Assembly (NCBI GenBank): GCA_964445815.1
Contig: CAYULW010000005.1
Coordinates: 1-64,000 of the forward strand
Direction of reading: 5' to 3'
Length of the DNA stretch: 64,000 bases
Source of the DNA: CAYULW01 sp964445815
GTDB taxonomy: Bacteria; Bacteroidota; Bacteroidia; Flavobacteriales_E; Vicingaceae
The position numbers and the translations under genes were made by a program. The notes under the pieces are model-generated. The model searched no databases. It worked only from the letters and a program-made list of their open reading frames with translations, and was not told the DNA's origin. Positions 1 to 9,909 of the stretch are shown here, one piece after another. Within the stretch, counting starts at the first letter, position 1, and each line of letters begins with the position of its first letter.

Positions 1-3000
1 AAAGCCGAAGCAGTTGCACCACCGTCAGAGAAACCGTTACAAGAGACATTAGAATCAACCACAGAGGCAGCCATCAGCATGGCTGGTTCAGTCACAGTAG
101 AGTTAGAAGAAGCCGTACATCCGTTATTATCAGTCACAGTGACGGTATAAGTGCCTGCAGCAACTCCTGTAATGGAAGCCGTAGTCGCCGAATTAGACCA
201 TAAATACGTATAAGGCATAGTTCCTCCTGAAGCCGAAGCTGAAGCTCCACCATCTAAGAAGCTGTTGCAAGTTACATTACTATCTACAACACTAGCTGCT
301 ATCAGTATAGCGGGTTCGGTTAATGTTGTTGAACTTACAGCAGTACAGCCGTCAACATTTGTAACAGTCACCGTGTAAGTTCCTGCAGATGCGCCTACTA
401 GACTACTTGTTGTATCTCCATTACTCCATAAGTAAGAGCTCAAGGCAGGTTGACTTCCGCCTCCACTTCCTGAGACAGGTAACATTAATCCTGAGTTTAA
501 AGTGCCTTTAGAAACGGAAATACAACTCCAATCTGTATCTGCATTATTATCTGAATTTCCAATTCTAGTAAAGCTGTTAACGCAAGTTGAGTTAATCCCG
601 GCAGTAGACCAATCTGATGCAGAAGGCGAAATGGTCACTCCATTAACAACAGCAGCCATTCCAAGTATGTCAGCATTGTTCCAACCCCAAGCCATAAAGT
701 CAGCTATATTTCCATTGTTATCGATAATAGCTACCCAACCGGGGCTTCCGCCATTGTAGAAAAGGTTATTTCCCCAATAATTACTTCCTGTTGCATCCTC
801 CCTATAATCGACTTGACCTGCAGCCCAAGTACCGGACAGATCCCAGAACATAGAATTCGCTGTATTGATAACAGTATAACTATTGCTGGTTGCAACAAAC
901 CAACCTGTTGCATCAACAGGGCTGCTTGAGGTATTAGTAATTTCAATAAAGTCAGGAGATCCCGGATCAACTTCCGTGATCAACAATCCTGCACCACCAC
1001 CTCCTGTACTAACAGAAATAGAACCTGAATTGTCACCATTACACAATAGATTTGTACCACTCAAAGAAATATTTACGGCAGCAGGTTCTGTAATAGTAGA
1101 GCTGGCAGTAATAGCAGTACACCCATTATTATCAGTTACTGTTACAGTATAAGTCCCTGCAGCAACTCCTGTAATGGAAGCAGTAGTAGCAGAGTTCGAC
1201 CACAAGTAAGTATAAGGCATAGTACCACCCATAGCTGAAGCAGTTGCACCACCGTCAGAGAAACCATTACAAGAGACATTAGAATCTATAACAGTAGAAG
1301 CCATCAGCATGGCTGGTTCAGTCACAGTAGAGTTAGAAGAAGCCGTACATCCGTTGTTGTCCGTCACCGTGACGGTATAGGTTCCAGCCATTACTCCTGT
1401 AATCGAAGCCGTAGTCGCCGAATTAGACCATAGATACGTATAAGGCATAGTACCACCCATAGCCGAAGCAGTTGCACCACCATCAGAGAAACTGTTACAA
1501 GAGACATTAGAGTCAACCACAGAGGAAGCCGCCAGCATGGCTGGTTCAGTCACAGTAGAGTTAGAAGAAGCCGTACATCCGTTATTATCAGTCACAGTGA
1601 CGGTATAAGTGCCTGCAGCAACTCCTGTAATGGAAGCCGTAGTCGCCGAATTAGACCATAAATACGTATAAGGCATAGTTCCTCCTGAAGCCGAAGCTGA
1701 AGCTCCACCATCTAAGAAGCTGTTGCAAGTTACATTAGAATCGACCACAGAAGTAGCCATAAGCATGGCAGGTTCCGTAATGGTGACAGAACCACTATCA
1801 GTTAAACCAAGCCCATCAGTCACAGTTACCGAATAAGTCCCTGCTGCTATTCCCGTAATTGATGCTGTAACAGCGGTATTACTCCAATTATAAGTATAAG
1901 CTCCTGTTCCGCCAGTTGAACTTGCAGTTGCTCCACCATCTAAAAAGCCATTACAACTAACGGTTGAGTCTACTACTACGGAGAGTATCGGATTTTGGGG
2001 TTCAGATAAAACAACAGAAGCAATGATAGGACCACAACTATTGTTATCAACTACTGTTACCGTATAAGTTCCTGCAGCCAACCCATTAATAGAAGAAGTT
2101 GTTGCTCCAACACTCCATAAATAGGTGTATGGTGATGTACCACCACTTGGAGTGGCAGCAGCAGTTCCATCCATTCCTCCTTGAGTTGTAGCATCTGTTG
2201 AGCTTATACTTAAGCTCAATGCTCTTGGCTCTGTTATATTATTACTTGTTGATGCTGTGCAGCCATTAGCATCAGTTACAGTTACAGTGTATGTGCCGGC
2301 CATAATCCCTGTGATCGAAGCTGTAGTTGCTCCGTTGGACCATTGGTATGTATAAGCTCCAGTTCCACCACCTGCAGATGCTGTTATTGATCCGTTTGTT
2401 CCTCCGTTACATAAAACATCTGTACTTGCTGTAATAGTTGCATTCACGGCAGTTGGCTCAGTGATCACCATATTACTGCTAGCACTACAACCATTGGCGT
2501 CTACAACATTAACAGTATGAGTTCCTGCCATTAAGTTGAATGATGTTGCTGACGTATCTCCATTGCTCCATAAATAAGTATAAGGCGCTTTACCATTTGC
2601 TGCTGTTGCTGTTGCCGTTCCATCAGAGCCACCATTACAGCTGACATTGGTACTGCTCAAGTTTACTGTGGTTTGATAGGTACTGACATTCACAGTATTT
2701 GAATTGGCACTGCATGATGTACTACCAATAGTAGAGTTAAATCCTACCACCCAATCGCCAGCTGTCATGTTCGTCAGTGTTCCATTATTTCCGCCAGATG
2801 ATAAGTCGGTCAAAGTAGTACCGCTGCCCTCTTCCATGTTATAATAAGCCACCAAACCAGTTTCAGTTCCTGTTAGTGATACATTCATATTGGCTTGAAG
2901 CTCAGTTCCGGTTCTGGCCACATTCCAAATTCTTACCTCATCCATTAAGCCCTCATAGTTTTGATTGCTGGTACAAGTCAATCTTCCTAATCGAACAGGG

Positions 3001-6000
3001 TAGGTACTATTAATATTCGGATTACCATTTACAGCGGTTGATACATCAAATACACCATCAACATAAGAAGACATGGTAGCTCCTGATTTTACAAAGGCAA
3101 TGTGGTGCCACTGGTTGTCATTGACTACGGTATTTCCAATAATACTGGAGTTGTTACTTGGACCTCCGGCATTAATGTTCAACTGCACTTTTCCACTAGA
3201 GATTGCTAAACCATAAAAATTGTCATATCCACAGATATCCCTTTTGCTTACTATATATCCTCCATTATCGGTGGTTTTTATCCAAGCTTCAATGGTGAAG
3301 TCACCTGTTCCAAAATTCAGATTGGCATTGTTAGGAATCAAAACAAAATCATCATTACTATCACCTCCATCATTAAAATCTAAAGCTCCTCCGGCACTTG
3401 AATTTAAAGTATTATCGGTCACGGAATTAACATAGAACCCGGTAGTGCTGTTTAGATTACCGGTATTGAACTGTAATATTCCACCGTTCCCGCTCATTGG
3501 ACCATCAACGATGCTATTATCACTTGCATTTCTTAGCGTATATTGATTGCTTGAGTTTGATGAGGCAAGTGTGACTGTCGTAGAACTTCCAACACAAACA
3601 CTATCATCTTGAACTGTAATGCTAGGAGCAGAGGGTTGTATAATGGAAACACTAGTAGCATTTGTACAACCATTATTGTCGGTTATTGTAACAGAGTATG
3701 TTCCTGCCATTACTCCAGTTATAGAGGCCGTGGTCGCAGAGTTAGACCAATTGTAAGTGTAAGGCATAGTGCCACCAGACCCAGAAGCCGAAGCACCACC
3801 ATCAGAAAAACCGTTACAGGTCACGTTTGAGTCGGCGATAGCTGATACAGTAATCGTAGCCGGTTCTGTAATGGTTACCATGCTCGTAGCCGGCCCGCAA
3901 CCGTTATTGTCTGTGACAGAAACTGTATATGTTCCTGCAGCCACTCCGGTGATTGAAGCAGTAGTAGCACTATTAGACCAGCTAAAAGTATAAGGAGGTG
4001 TTCCACCGCTACCTGCTGCTGATGCTCCTCCATCAAGGAAGCTATTACATGTTACGTTACTATCTGCAACTGAAATGGCAGATAAAGTTACGGGCTCAGT
4101 AATTGTTGTTGAAGTTGTTGCAGTTGTTCCAACATTATCAGTGACAGTGACTGAATAAGTTCCTGCAGCAACGCCTGTAATAGAGGCTGTTGTTGCTGAA
4201 TTGGACCATAAATAAGTGAAAGGCGAAGTACCACTAGAGGCAGAAGCAGTTGCTCCCCCATCTAAGAAACCATTACAGGTTGCATTAGAATCAACCACAA
4301 CAGAAACAGAAATAGATGCGGGTTGAGTAACCGTGGTTGAAGCAGAATCTGTACAGCCATTGGCATCGGTGATGGTGACATAATAACTATTGGCACTTAA
4401 GCTCGATACAGNNNNNNNNNNNNNNNNNNNNNNNNNNNNNNNNNNNNNNNNNNNNNNNNNNNNNNNNNNNNNNNNNNNNNNNNNNNNNNNNNNNNNNNNN
4501 NNNNNNNNNNNTAGCAGAAATAGCAGTTGGTTCAGAAACAAAAGCAGAAGCGGTAGCTGTAGTTCCAGCATTGTCCACACAGGTAACCGTATAAGTGCCC
4601 GAAATAAGACCGGTAATTGTTCCTGTAGTAGCTCCATTCGACCATGAATAGGTATAAGGAGTTGTTCCACTCGATCCGCTAGCCGTTAAAGCACCATCAT
4701 TTAAGCCATTACAAGATGCGCTTGTATTAGAAGTGATTGACACGGCAACCGGAGGGGCCGGCTGAGTAACTGTAGTGGAAGCAGAATCTGTGCACCCATT
4801 GGCATCGGTGATGGTGACATAATAACTATTGGCACTTAAGCTCGATACAGTAGCCGTAGTTGCACCCGTATTCCAACTATAGGTGAAGGGGCTTGTTCCT
4901 CCTGTGGCACTACCTGTGACTTGTCCATCAGATCCTCCATTGGTAGTGACATTTTGATCCGTAGAGGCCGCAGCGACTAAAGCTGCCGGTTCAGTAATTG
5001 TAGTCACATCCGTGTCCGTACAACCATTGGCATCGATAACGGTAACGGTATAAGTTCCTGCAACGACTCCTGATAAAGAAGCCGTAGTAGCTCCATTTGA
5101 CCATGCATAAGTATATGTACCGGTACCACCTGAAGCAGACCCCGTAGCTGAACCATCACTAAAGCCATTACAGGAGACATTAGAATTAGTAGTTGCAGTA
5201 GCAGAAATAGCAGTTGGTTCAGAAACAAAAGCAGAAGCGGTAGCTGTAGTTCCCGAATTGTCGGTGACGGTAACCGTATAAGTCCCCGATGCAAGGCCTG
5301 TAATTTGATCTGTAGTTGAACTTGTATTGGAAGTTGTAGCCCCGTTGGACCAACTATAAGTATAATTTGGAGATCCGGGTGTAACGGTAGCTGTTACTGA
5401 ACCATCTGAACTGCCAAAGCAAGAGGTCGAAGTAGAGGAAGCTGAAACTGAAACAGCAGGGCTACTAGAGCTTCCTGATAATGCAATATTATCAAAAACA
5501 AGCTCTTCTGACCCTCCATTTACATCAACAACAACAAGGATGTCTAATAGAGACCCTGTTCCTGAAATAGGCTCTGTAAAAGAAATAAATGTAGAAGAGC
5601 TTCCATTTCCGATAATAACACCGTCGGGGGTACCGTCTAGATTGGAATCTTCTTGGAAGGCGCCATTTGCACCATCTGATAAGTCATTTCCTGTAAAGTA
5701 AGCTAGCTTTATCCAACTGGTATTTGAATCAAAGCGATAAAAAATAGAAAGAGAATCCCAATTATTTATTGTACCTAATCCATTATCATATCTATCATTT
5801 CTTGGAGCAGCAACTAAATAAGACAATTCTAAATTTGAGTATCCGCTTACATTAATATCATCAAATTGTAGGGTAATAAAACCATCTGTATCGGGATGTC
5901 CGTTATCATCTGTATCTTCAAATGCCAAATACCAACTACCATTCTCACCACTTGGTGTATGAAGATGGGAAGATCCTAAGATTGCGTCAGTAGTTCGCAT

Positions 6001-6207
6001 AGCGTAATCACCGGAACCATCATAAAAACCGCCATCTGCAGTATTGCCTCCTGAACTAGGATATGGATCAGCGGTTACTCTTGGGTAAATGGTATATCTT
6101 GTTCCATGTCCATCAGTTTCAAATGATTCTGACATTAATACCGTTTGAGAGAAAGATGAAATGGAAAGAAATAAAATAGAAAATATAAAAAGTAAAACTC
6201 TTTTCAT
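1..6207 (-). CDS. Giant secreted SprB-repeat adhesin-like protein, C-terminus beyond window, interrupted by gap
   Basis: The protein starts at ATG 6207 with a signal peptide (hydrophobic core, cleavage near SSFSQ), then a beta-rich N-terminal domain of about 220 residues (roughly 6138-5470) ending VFDNIALSG. About 17 SprB-type repeats of roughly 75 residues follow, each with a core like SCNGFSDG, then YTYLWSN, then GTYTVTVTDNNGC and ending TEP. A LamG-like domain and a lamin-tail-like domain are inserted. Left of the N run the reading frame is the one whose codons begin at coordinates 2 mod 3; I checked it at 4379, 3119, 953 and 59, so it stays open to the window edge. The apparent stop at 4387 is an artefact of the arbitrary 100-N spacer. 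Family knowledge: such proteins are exported by the type IX system and act in adhesion or gliding; the C-terminal sorting domain would lie outside the window. Exact role unknown. Confidence 0.88.
43..279 (-). repeat. SprB repeat copy, near-identical to 1501-1737
   Basis: These 237 bases match 1501-1737 at a constant offset of 1458 bases (486 codons) with four mismatches by my reading, all near the low-coordinate end. The neighbouring repeats are far more diverged, so this pair looks recently duplicated or gene-converted. Confidence 0.9.
505..990 (-). other. Lamin-tail-like domain inserted within a SprB repeat
   Basis: Translation in the adhesin frame gives LLITEVDPGSPDFIEITN at the start, then WFVATSN, WVAIIDNNGNIADFMAW and TRIGNSDNNADTDW. 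This is the pattern of lamin-tail (LTD) domains found in many secreted bacterial proteins. It follows the CNGDNSGS core of one SprB repeat, and the rest of that repeat (SYLWSNGDT) resumes after it, so it looks nested. Domain edges are approximate. Confidence 0.7.
1501..1737 (-). repeat. SprB repeat copy, near-identical to 43-279
   Basis: Partner of the copy at 43-279, in the same frame of the same gene and separated from it by the lamin-tail-like insertion. It encodes one SprB unit with the YTYLWSNSATTASITGV core. Confidence 0.9.
2700..3570 (-). other. LamG/concanavalin-like domain within the adhesin
   Basis: The adhesin frame reads GALDFNDGGDSNDDF, then FTIEAWIKTTDNGGYIVSK, HHIAFVKSGATMSSYVDG, GLMDEVRIWNVART and LVAYYNMEEGSG. 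These are typical of LamG/concanavalin A-like glucanase folds, which often bind glycans. It separates two blocks of SprB repeats. Edges are approximate and ligand binding is inference. Confidence 0.8.
4412..4511. other. 100-N scaffold gap inside SprB-repeat gene
   Basis: Exactly 100 N. The 55 bases to its left (4357-4411) are identical to 4796-4850 and the 55 bases to its right (4512-4566) are identical to 5199-5253, so both contig ends lie in copies of the same repeat unit. The sequence between those matches, 4851-5198, is 348 bases or 116 codons, the likely missing content. It joins the two reading frames correctly, whereas 100 bases does not. Confidence 0.97.
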
Positions 6208-6269
6208 GTTAGATGGTATTTGTTAAAAAAGCTAAAAATAATGCTTTTTATATTAAAAGGCGTTAATAA

Positions 6270-6297
6270 AAAAGCCTATGAATTTTCATAGGCTTTT
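6270..6297 (-). terminator. Rho-independent terminator after DUF3078 gene
   Basis: Inverted repeat AAAAGCCTATGAA / TTCATAGGCTTTT lies 28 bases past the DUF3078 stop and is followed on the minus strand by a T-rich tract. Because of the short centre the real loop probably takes in a few AT pairs. It separates this operon from the adhesin gene downstream. Confidence 0.75.
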
Positions 6298-6324
6298 AGC
6301 ATTTCTAGATGGTTTACAATTACT

Positions 6325-7305
6325 TTACTTGTCCCCAAACTTGTACTGAAAACCAATGGCCAACACGTATTTAAATTGTGTGCGTGGCCCAATTAATTGA
6401 TTGCCATTGCTATCAAGCTTTGGTGTACCGTCTGATTTTGTTTCGGCAATGTCAATGTCATGATCATAGATCAATGATGTAGTAATGGTGGTTGTTAAAT
6501 ATTTATTGATTTTCATACTCAACAAATTGTCCCAGTTGACATCGATATTTTGCGGCTCTTCTGAGTAATTAGAGAACAAATCGAGGTTGGTTTGGTAAGA
6601 CACATTTTCCATAATGTCTCTTTTATATAGCATTCTCAAATAGCCTCCCACTTCAAGGCGTGTATTTTCTCCATCTTTGGTTTTTGTTCCTGTAGCATCG
6701 TACTCTGCTTCCTCCACACCAAAAGCACCTGCATCTGCCAAAGCTTGAATGCTAACCACCGTCATTTTTGCCGTCACCGGAGAAATGAAAACCGTAAAGT
6801 TGTCACTGGGTTTATAGTCCATTCCAATCGCACCTAACAAATAACCTGGTGCCATGAAATCAGAAATTTTCGTTGTTTCGGCAACATCTGAAAATCCCGG
6901 AGCAAATTGAGATTTAAAATTAACCAAAGCAGCATAATACCAGTCTTTTGTGGCTTTTTTACCATACTTTGAGTTGAATAAAATACGGTCATCCGATTTG
7001 AACCAATCGCTTCCACCTAATTTGGTTTCACCATAACCCAAAGTCAGGTTATTGTCCCATGCAGAACTGCCTTTTTTGTAATTGGCAAATAAATCCAGAA
7101 GCCCGTTTAAAGAAACCGAACTCTGACCACCGGCTGCCCAATTGGTCAAAGACACTTGTGTAAAGTTGGCACCAAATACTCCTCCCGACTTCCATCCTTG
7201 AGTAGTATCGGCGTTCTGCTTTTTGAGAGCTTTCTCAGCTTCTGTGGTTTGTGCATGACTTCCTAAGCCCATGCCTAAAGCCCAAATTAATATTAGTTTT
7301 TTCAT
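6325..7305 (-). CDS. DUF3078 family outer-membrane protein
   Basis: A 326-residue protein with a signal peptide (MKKLILIWALGMGLGSHAQ) followed by the DUF3078 signature region GWKSGGVFGANFTQVSLTNW and GGQSSVSLNGLLD. The rest alternates short aromatic-rich beta segments and ends with an aromatic strand (FKYVLAIGFQYKFGDK), as in outer-membrane barrels. The family is widespread in Bacteroidota; its function is unknown to me. The open frame extends to a GTG at 7320, but the ATG at 7305 gives a proper signal peptide and leaves 20 bases after the mscS stop. It is probably co-transcribed with the MscS gene and ended by the hairpin at 6270-6297. Confidence 0.85.
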   Translation of the reverse strand: MKKLILIWALGMGLGSHAQTTEAEKALKKQNADTTQGWKSGGVFGANFTQVSLTNWAAGGQSSVSLNGLLDLFANYKKGSSAWDNNLTLGYGETKLGGSDWFKSDDRILFNSKYGKKATKDWYYAALVNFKSQFAPGFSDVAETTKISDFMAPGYLLGAIGMDYKPSDNFTVFISPVTAKMTVVSIQALADAGAFGVEEAEYDATGTKTKDGENTRLEVGGYLRMLYKRDIMENVSYQTNLDLFSNYSEEPQNIDVNWDNLLSMKINKYLTTTITTSLIYDHDIDIAETKSDGTPKLDSNGNQLIGPRTQFKYVLAIGFQYKFGDK

Positions 7306-7325
7306 CGTTTTTCTTATCACTTTAA

Positions 7326-8144
7326 TTACCCTTCTTTATGTACATGAACATCCATTTGCGGAAATGGAATGTTTATGCCTTGTTGATTGAATTCGTTATA
7401 CACTTTTTCCATAGTTTCCATATAAATGCCCCAATAATCAGCTGCATTGACCCATACACGAGTAGCCAAATTGACTGAACTGTCAGCCAATTCAGAAACC
7501 TGAATGAATACACCTTTATCTTTGATCACTCGCGCATCTGCTTCTAAAATGGAATTCAAAATGCCTCTTGCTTTTTCTATATCATCACCATATCCAATAC
7601 CGAAAGTCCAGTCCACTCTTCTGGTAGCTTCTGTTGAATAATTAATCATGGCACCTGTAGACAAGCCACCATTTGGAATAATAATGGTTTTATTATCCGG
7701 TGTTTTTAAAATGGTGTTGAAAATCTGAATGGAGTGCACAGTTCCGCTATAACCTTGAGCATCGATAAAATCTCCCACTTTAAATGGTTTAAGAATTAAG
7801 ATAATGACTCCCCCTGCAAAGTTTTGCAAAGTACCCGAAAGCGCCATACCCACTGCCAAACCAACAGCACCCAGTATCGCAACAAATGAAGTCATGGCAA
7901 TGCCAAGCATACTCATGACAGAAATGACCAACATGACTTTTAGTAATGCACCGATTAATCCGGTAAGAAAAGGAACAAGAGAAGGATCCATGTTTCGTTT
8001 GTTAAATCCTTTTTTCACTCCCCCCATAATGGCTTTGATGATCCAAAGACCTATAATTAAGGTAATGACGGCTCCAATTAATTTAGGGCCATATTCTAAA
8101 ACTAGATTCATTATCAGATCGGAATACTCATTTACTTTTTCCAT
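7326..8144 (-). CDS. Small-conductance mechanosensitive ion channel (MscS family)
   Basis: A 272-residue inner-membrane channel of the compact MscS type. It has N-terminal membrane helices and then the pore helix region AILGAVGLAVGMALSGTLQN with its Gly/Ala-rich packing. The beta domain follows (PFKVGDFIDAQGYSGTV; IIPNGGLSTGAMINYS) and then the alpha/beta C-terminal domain ending FPQMDVHVHKEG. It opens on membrane tension to release solutes during hypo-osmotic shock. The frame reaches a TTG at 8171, but that codon overlaps a TACTTTTG -7 promoter element, so ATG 8144 is the start. DUF3078 follows after a short gap. Confidence 0.93.
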   Translation of the reverse strand: MEKVNEYSDLIMNLVLEYGPKLIGAVITLIIGLWIIKAIMGGVKKGFNKRNMDPSLVPFLTGLIGALLKVMLVISVMSMLGIAMTSFVAILGAVGLAVGMALSGTLQNFAGGVIILILKPFKVGDFIDAQGYSGTVHSIQIFNTILKTPDNKTIIIPNGGLSTGAMINYSTEATRRVDWTFGIGYGDDIEKARGILNSILEADARVIKDKGVFIQVSELADSSVNLATRVWVNAADYWGIYMETMEKVYNEFNQQGINIPFPQMDVHVHKEG

Positions 8145-8168
8145 CGTTGTATTTTTTGAATTAGGCGG

Positions 8169-8196
8169 CAAAAGTAAAACATTTATCTAAGGAAAA
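8169..8196 (-). promoter_or_regulatory. Bacteroidota-type promoter for mscS operon
   Basis: Minus-strand -7 element TACTTTTG (8169-8176), matching TAnnTTTG, with a TTTT -33-like element at 8193-8196 and a 16-base spacer. It lies 24 bases upstream of ATG 8144. Confidence 0.6.
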
Positions 8197-8242
8197 TCGT
8201 TTAACTTTCAATTTTTAAATGACTTAACTTTAAGCTTAATAA

Positions 8243-9490
8243 TTGAATAAACTTGTATTAATTCTCCTTTTTACTCTTCTAACGATTGCCATAGAGTACT
8301 ATGCTTATCAACTGTATAAAATCCTTTTTGTCGATTATTCAGAGAACGCTCAAAAAATAGCCAAATGGATTTATTTTGGCTTTGGGCTGATCTCTTTGAT
8401 TGGCTTTTACATTTACCATCTCGTTCACCCGGATTTCATTGGAAGACATACCCGAACTTTTATTTTATCAGGAGTGGTGATCAATACACTAGCAAAGCTT
8501 CTCATGATGATTTTTGCTCTTTTTGACGATGCATTACGTGCGGTGAGATGGATCATCAAACGTTTATCTAATCCTGAGCAATTACAAGCGGAGGGAGGCA
8601 TTAGTCGATCGGAGTTTTTAGCGAAAACCGGACTTATTGTTGCAGCTGCCCCTATTGTGACATTGTCCTGGGGCATTATTAGCGGGGCGCATGATTATCG
8701 CATTCGCAGAATTACTTTGCCAATTCCAGGCTTACCTAAGGCGCTTTCAGGAATTCGTATCGCACAATTGTCTGACATACACTCTGGTAGTTTTTGGAAT
8801 AAAACAGCTGTGGAGGGTGGGGTGCAAATGCTAATGGATGAGAAACCAGATATTGCTTTATTTACAGGAGACTTGGTCAATAACAGAGCATCGGAAATGC
8901 AAGACTGGGGGAATATCTTTGCGAAAGTAAAGGCACCTTTAGGGACATACTCTGTTTTCGGTAATCACGATTATGGTGATTATGTAAGTTGGGAGAGTCA
9001 GGCAGCCAAGGCGAAGAATTTAAGGGGTCTGGCAACTATTCATAAGAACATGGGGTGGCAACTCCTGATGAATGAACACAGAATAATTAATGTTGATGGT
9101 GAACAGCTAGCAATTCTTGGAATAGAAAACTGGAGCGCAAAAGGACGATTTCCCAAATATGGTCAGTTGAATGAAGCCGCGAAAGGCTTAAATACGGATC
9201 TGACAAGTATTTTGCTTTCGCATGATCCCAGCCATTGGCAGGCAGAGGTATTACCAAGTTATCCACACATCGACCTTACCCTCTCTGGTCATACACATGG
9301 TATGCAATATGGTGTAGAAATACCGGGCTTTAAATGGAGCCCGGTCCAATATGTGTATAAAGAGTGGGCCGGCTTATATAAAGCCAATCAACAGTATTTA
9401 TATGTTAACCGTGGTTTTGGTTATATCGGTTATCCGGGTCGTTTCGGTATTTTACCTGAGGTCACGCTCTTGACATTGGAAACTGCTTAA
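8243..9490 (+). CDS. Membrane-anchored metallophosphoesterase (YaeI-like)
   Basis: A 415-residue protein. The N-terminal third carries about four hydrophobic helices, ending with a hydrophobic segment after SRSEFLAKTG; the C-terminal part is a calcineurin-like phosphoesterase. All metal-site motifs are visible: QLSDIHSG (D-x-H), FTGDLVN (GD), FGNHDYG (GNHD), LLSHDPSHW and LSGHTHG (GHTH). The family hydrolyses phosphomono- or diesters, and YaeI-type members act at the membrane; the substrate here is unknown. The start is TTG 8243, directly after an in-frame stop, because no ATG occurs before the membrane region. It stands alone; a promoter for the cytochrome module overlaps its 3' end. Confidence 0.88.
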   Translation: MNKLVLILLFTLLTIAIEYYAYQLYKILFVDYSENAQKIAKWIYFGFGLISLIGFYIYHLVHPDFIGRHTRTFILSGVVINTLAKLLMMIFALFDDALRAVRWIIKRLSNPEQLQAEGGISRSEFLAKTGLIVAAAPIVTLSWGIISGAHDYRIRRITLPIPGLPKALSGIRIAQLSDIHSGSFWNKTAVEGGVQMLMDEKPDIALFTGDLVNNRASEMQDWGNIFAKVKAPLGTYSVFGNHDYGDYVSWESQAAKAKNLRGLATIHKNMGWQLLMNEHRIINVDGEQLAILGIENWSAKGRFPKYGQLNEAAKGLNTDLTSILLSHDPSHWQAEVLPSYPHIDLTLSGHTHGMQYGVEIPGFKWSPVQYVYKEWAGLYKANQQYLYVNRGFGYIGYPGRFGILPEVTLLTLETA

Positions 9491-9504
9491 TTTTTATATA
9501 TTTG
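9476..9504 (+). promoter_or_regulatory. Promoter of the cytochrome module
   Basis: A TATATTTG -7 element (9497-9504) fits TAnnTTTG exactly. An ATTGG/TTG -33-like element sits 18 bases upstream (9476-9478), inside the end of the phosphoesterase gene. The next ATG is 23 bases downstream. Confidence 0.6.
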
Positions 9505-9527
9505 GTTAGCGATTAATTATTTGAAAA

Positions 9528-9905
9528 ATGAAAACCTCCTTTTCAACTTTTCTTGTGTTGATGTTGGCTCTTTTTATTTGGGCTTGTCATGCTGATAATG
9601 AAGAAGATCTTTTTCCGGAAGAAATGACTAAATCTTTAGATTCTAATAAGGTGGTTTCCTACTCTATGGAGATAGAGCCGATTATTAATGCTAAATGTGC
9701 GACGTCAGGTTGTCATGTTGCCGGTGGAACAGGTAATGGACATTTGACAAATTACAATGAAGTTAAGCTTAAAGTAGATAACGGATCTTTGCGTAATAGA
9801 GTGTTAAATGATCCAAGGAATCCGATGCCTCCCTCGGGAGCACTACCCAACTCCGAAAAAGATCTAATCCGTTTGTGGTTGGATCAAGGTGCAAAAAACA
9901 ATTGA
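9528..9905 (+). CDS. Lipoprotein with cytochrome c-like CX4CH heme motif
   Basis: A 125-residue lipoprotein with lipobox LFIWAC. The mature part starts IEPIINAKCATSGCHVAGG: a CX4CH motif instead of the usual CXXCH, a variant known in some Bacteroidota and planctomycete cytochrome-like domains. NPMPPSG supplies a possible axial Met, and the tail EKDLIRLWLDQGA is typical of cytochrome c helices. It probably transfers electrons on the periplasmic side of a membrane. First gene of a three-gene run with a DUF5777 protein (starting 4 bases on) and a diheme cytochrome. Heme attachment by CX4CH is inferred. Confidence 0.75.
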   Translation: MKTSFSTFLVLMLALFIWACHADNEEDLFPEEMTKSLDSNKVVSYSMEIEPIINAKCATSGCHVAGGTGNGHLTNYNEVKLKVDNGSLRNRVLNDPRNPMPPSGALPNSEKDLIRLWLDQGAKNN

Positions 9906-9909
9906 TACC

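Noticed and set aside
502..1152. Plus-strand open frames of 85 and 89 codons
   Set aside because: They are antisense to the adhesin frame and show only its low-complexity mirror.
3220..3993. Plus-strand open frames of 71-74 codons
   Set aside because: Antisense shadows of the LamG and SprB coding region, with no start context or family signature.
4387..4411. Stop codon ending the adhesin at 4387
   Set aside because: It depends on reading through 100 N of arbitrary length; the repeat frame continues left of the gap in another phase.
1..6207. Regular repeats read as a CRISPR array or satellite
   Set aside because: The period is about 220-230 bases, the copies vary, and one reading frame runs through all of them with SprB motifs.
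7804..8190. 128-codon plus-strand frame
   Set aside because: Antisense to the clear MscS gene and its promoter.
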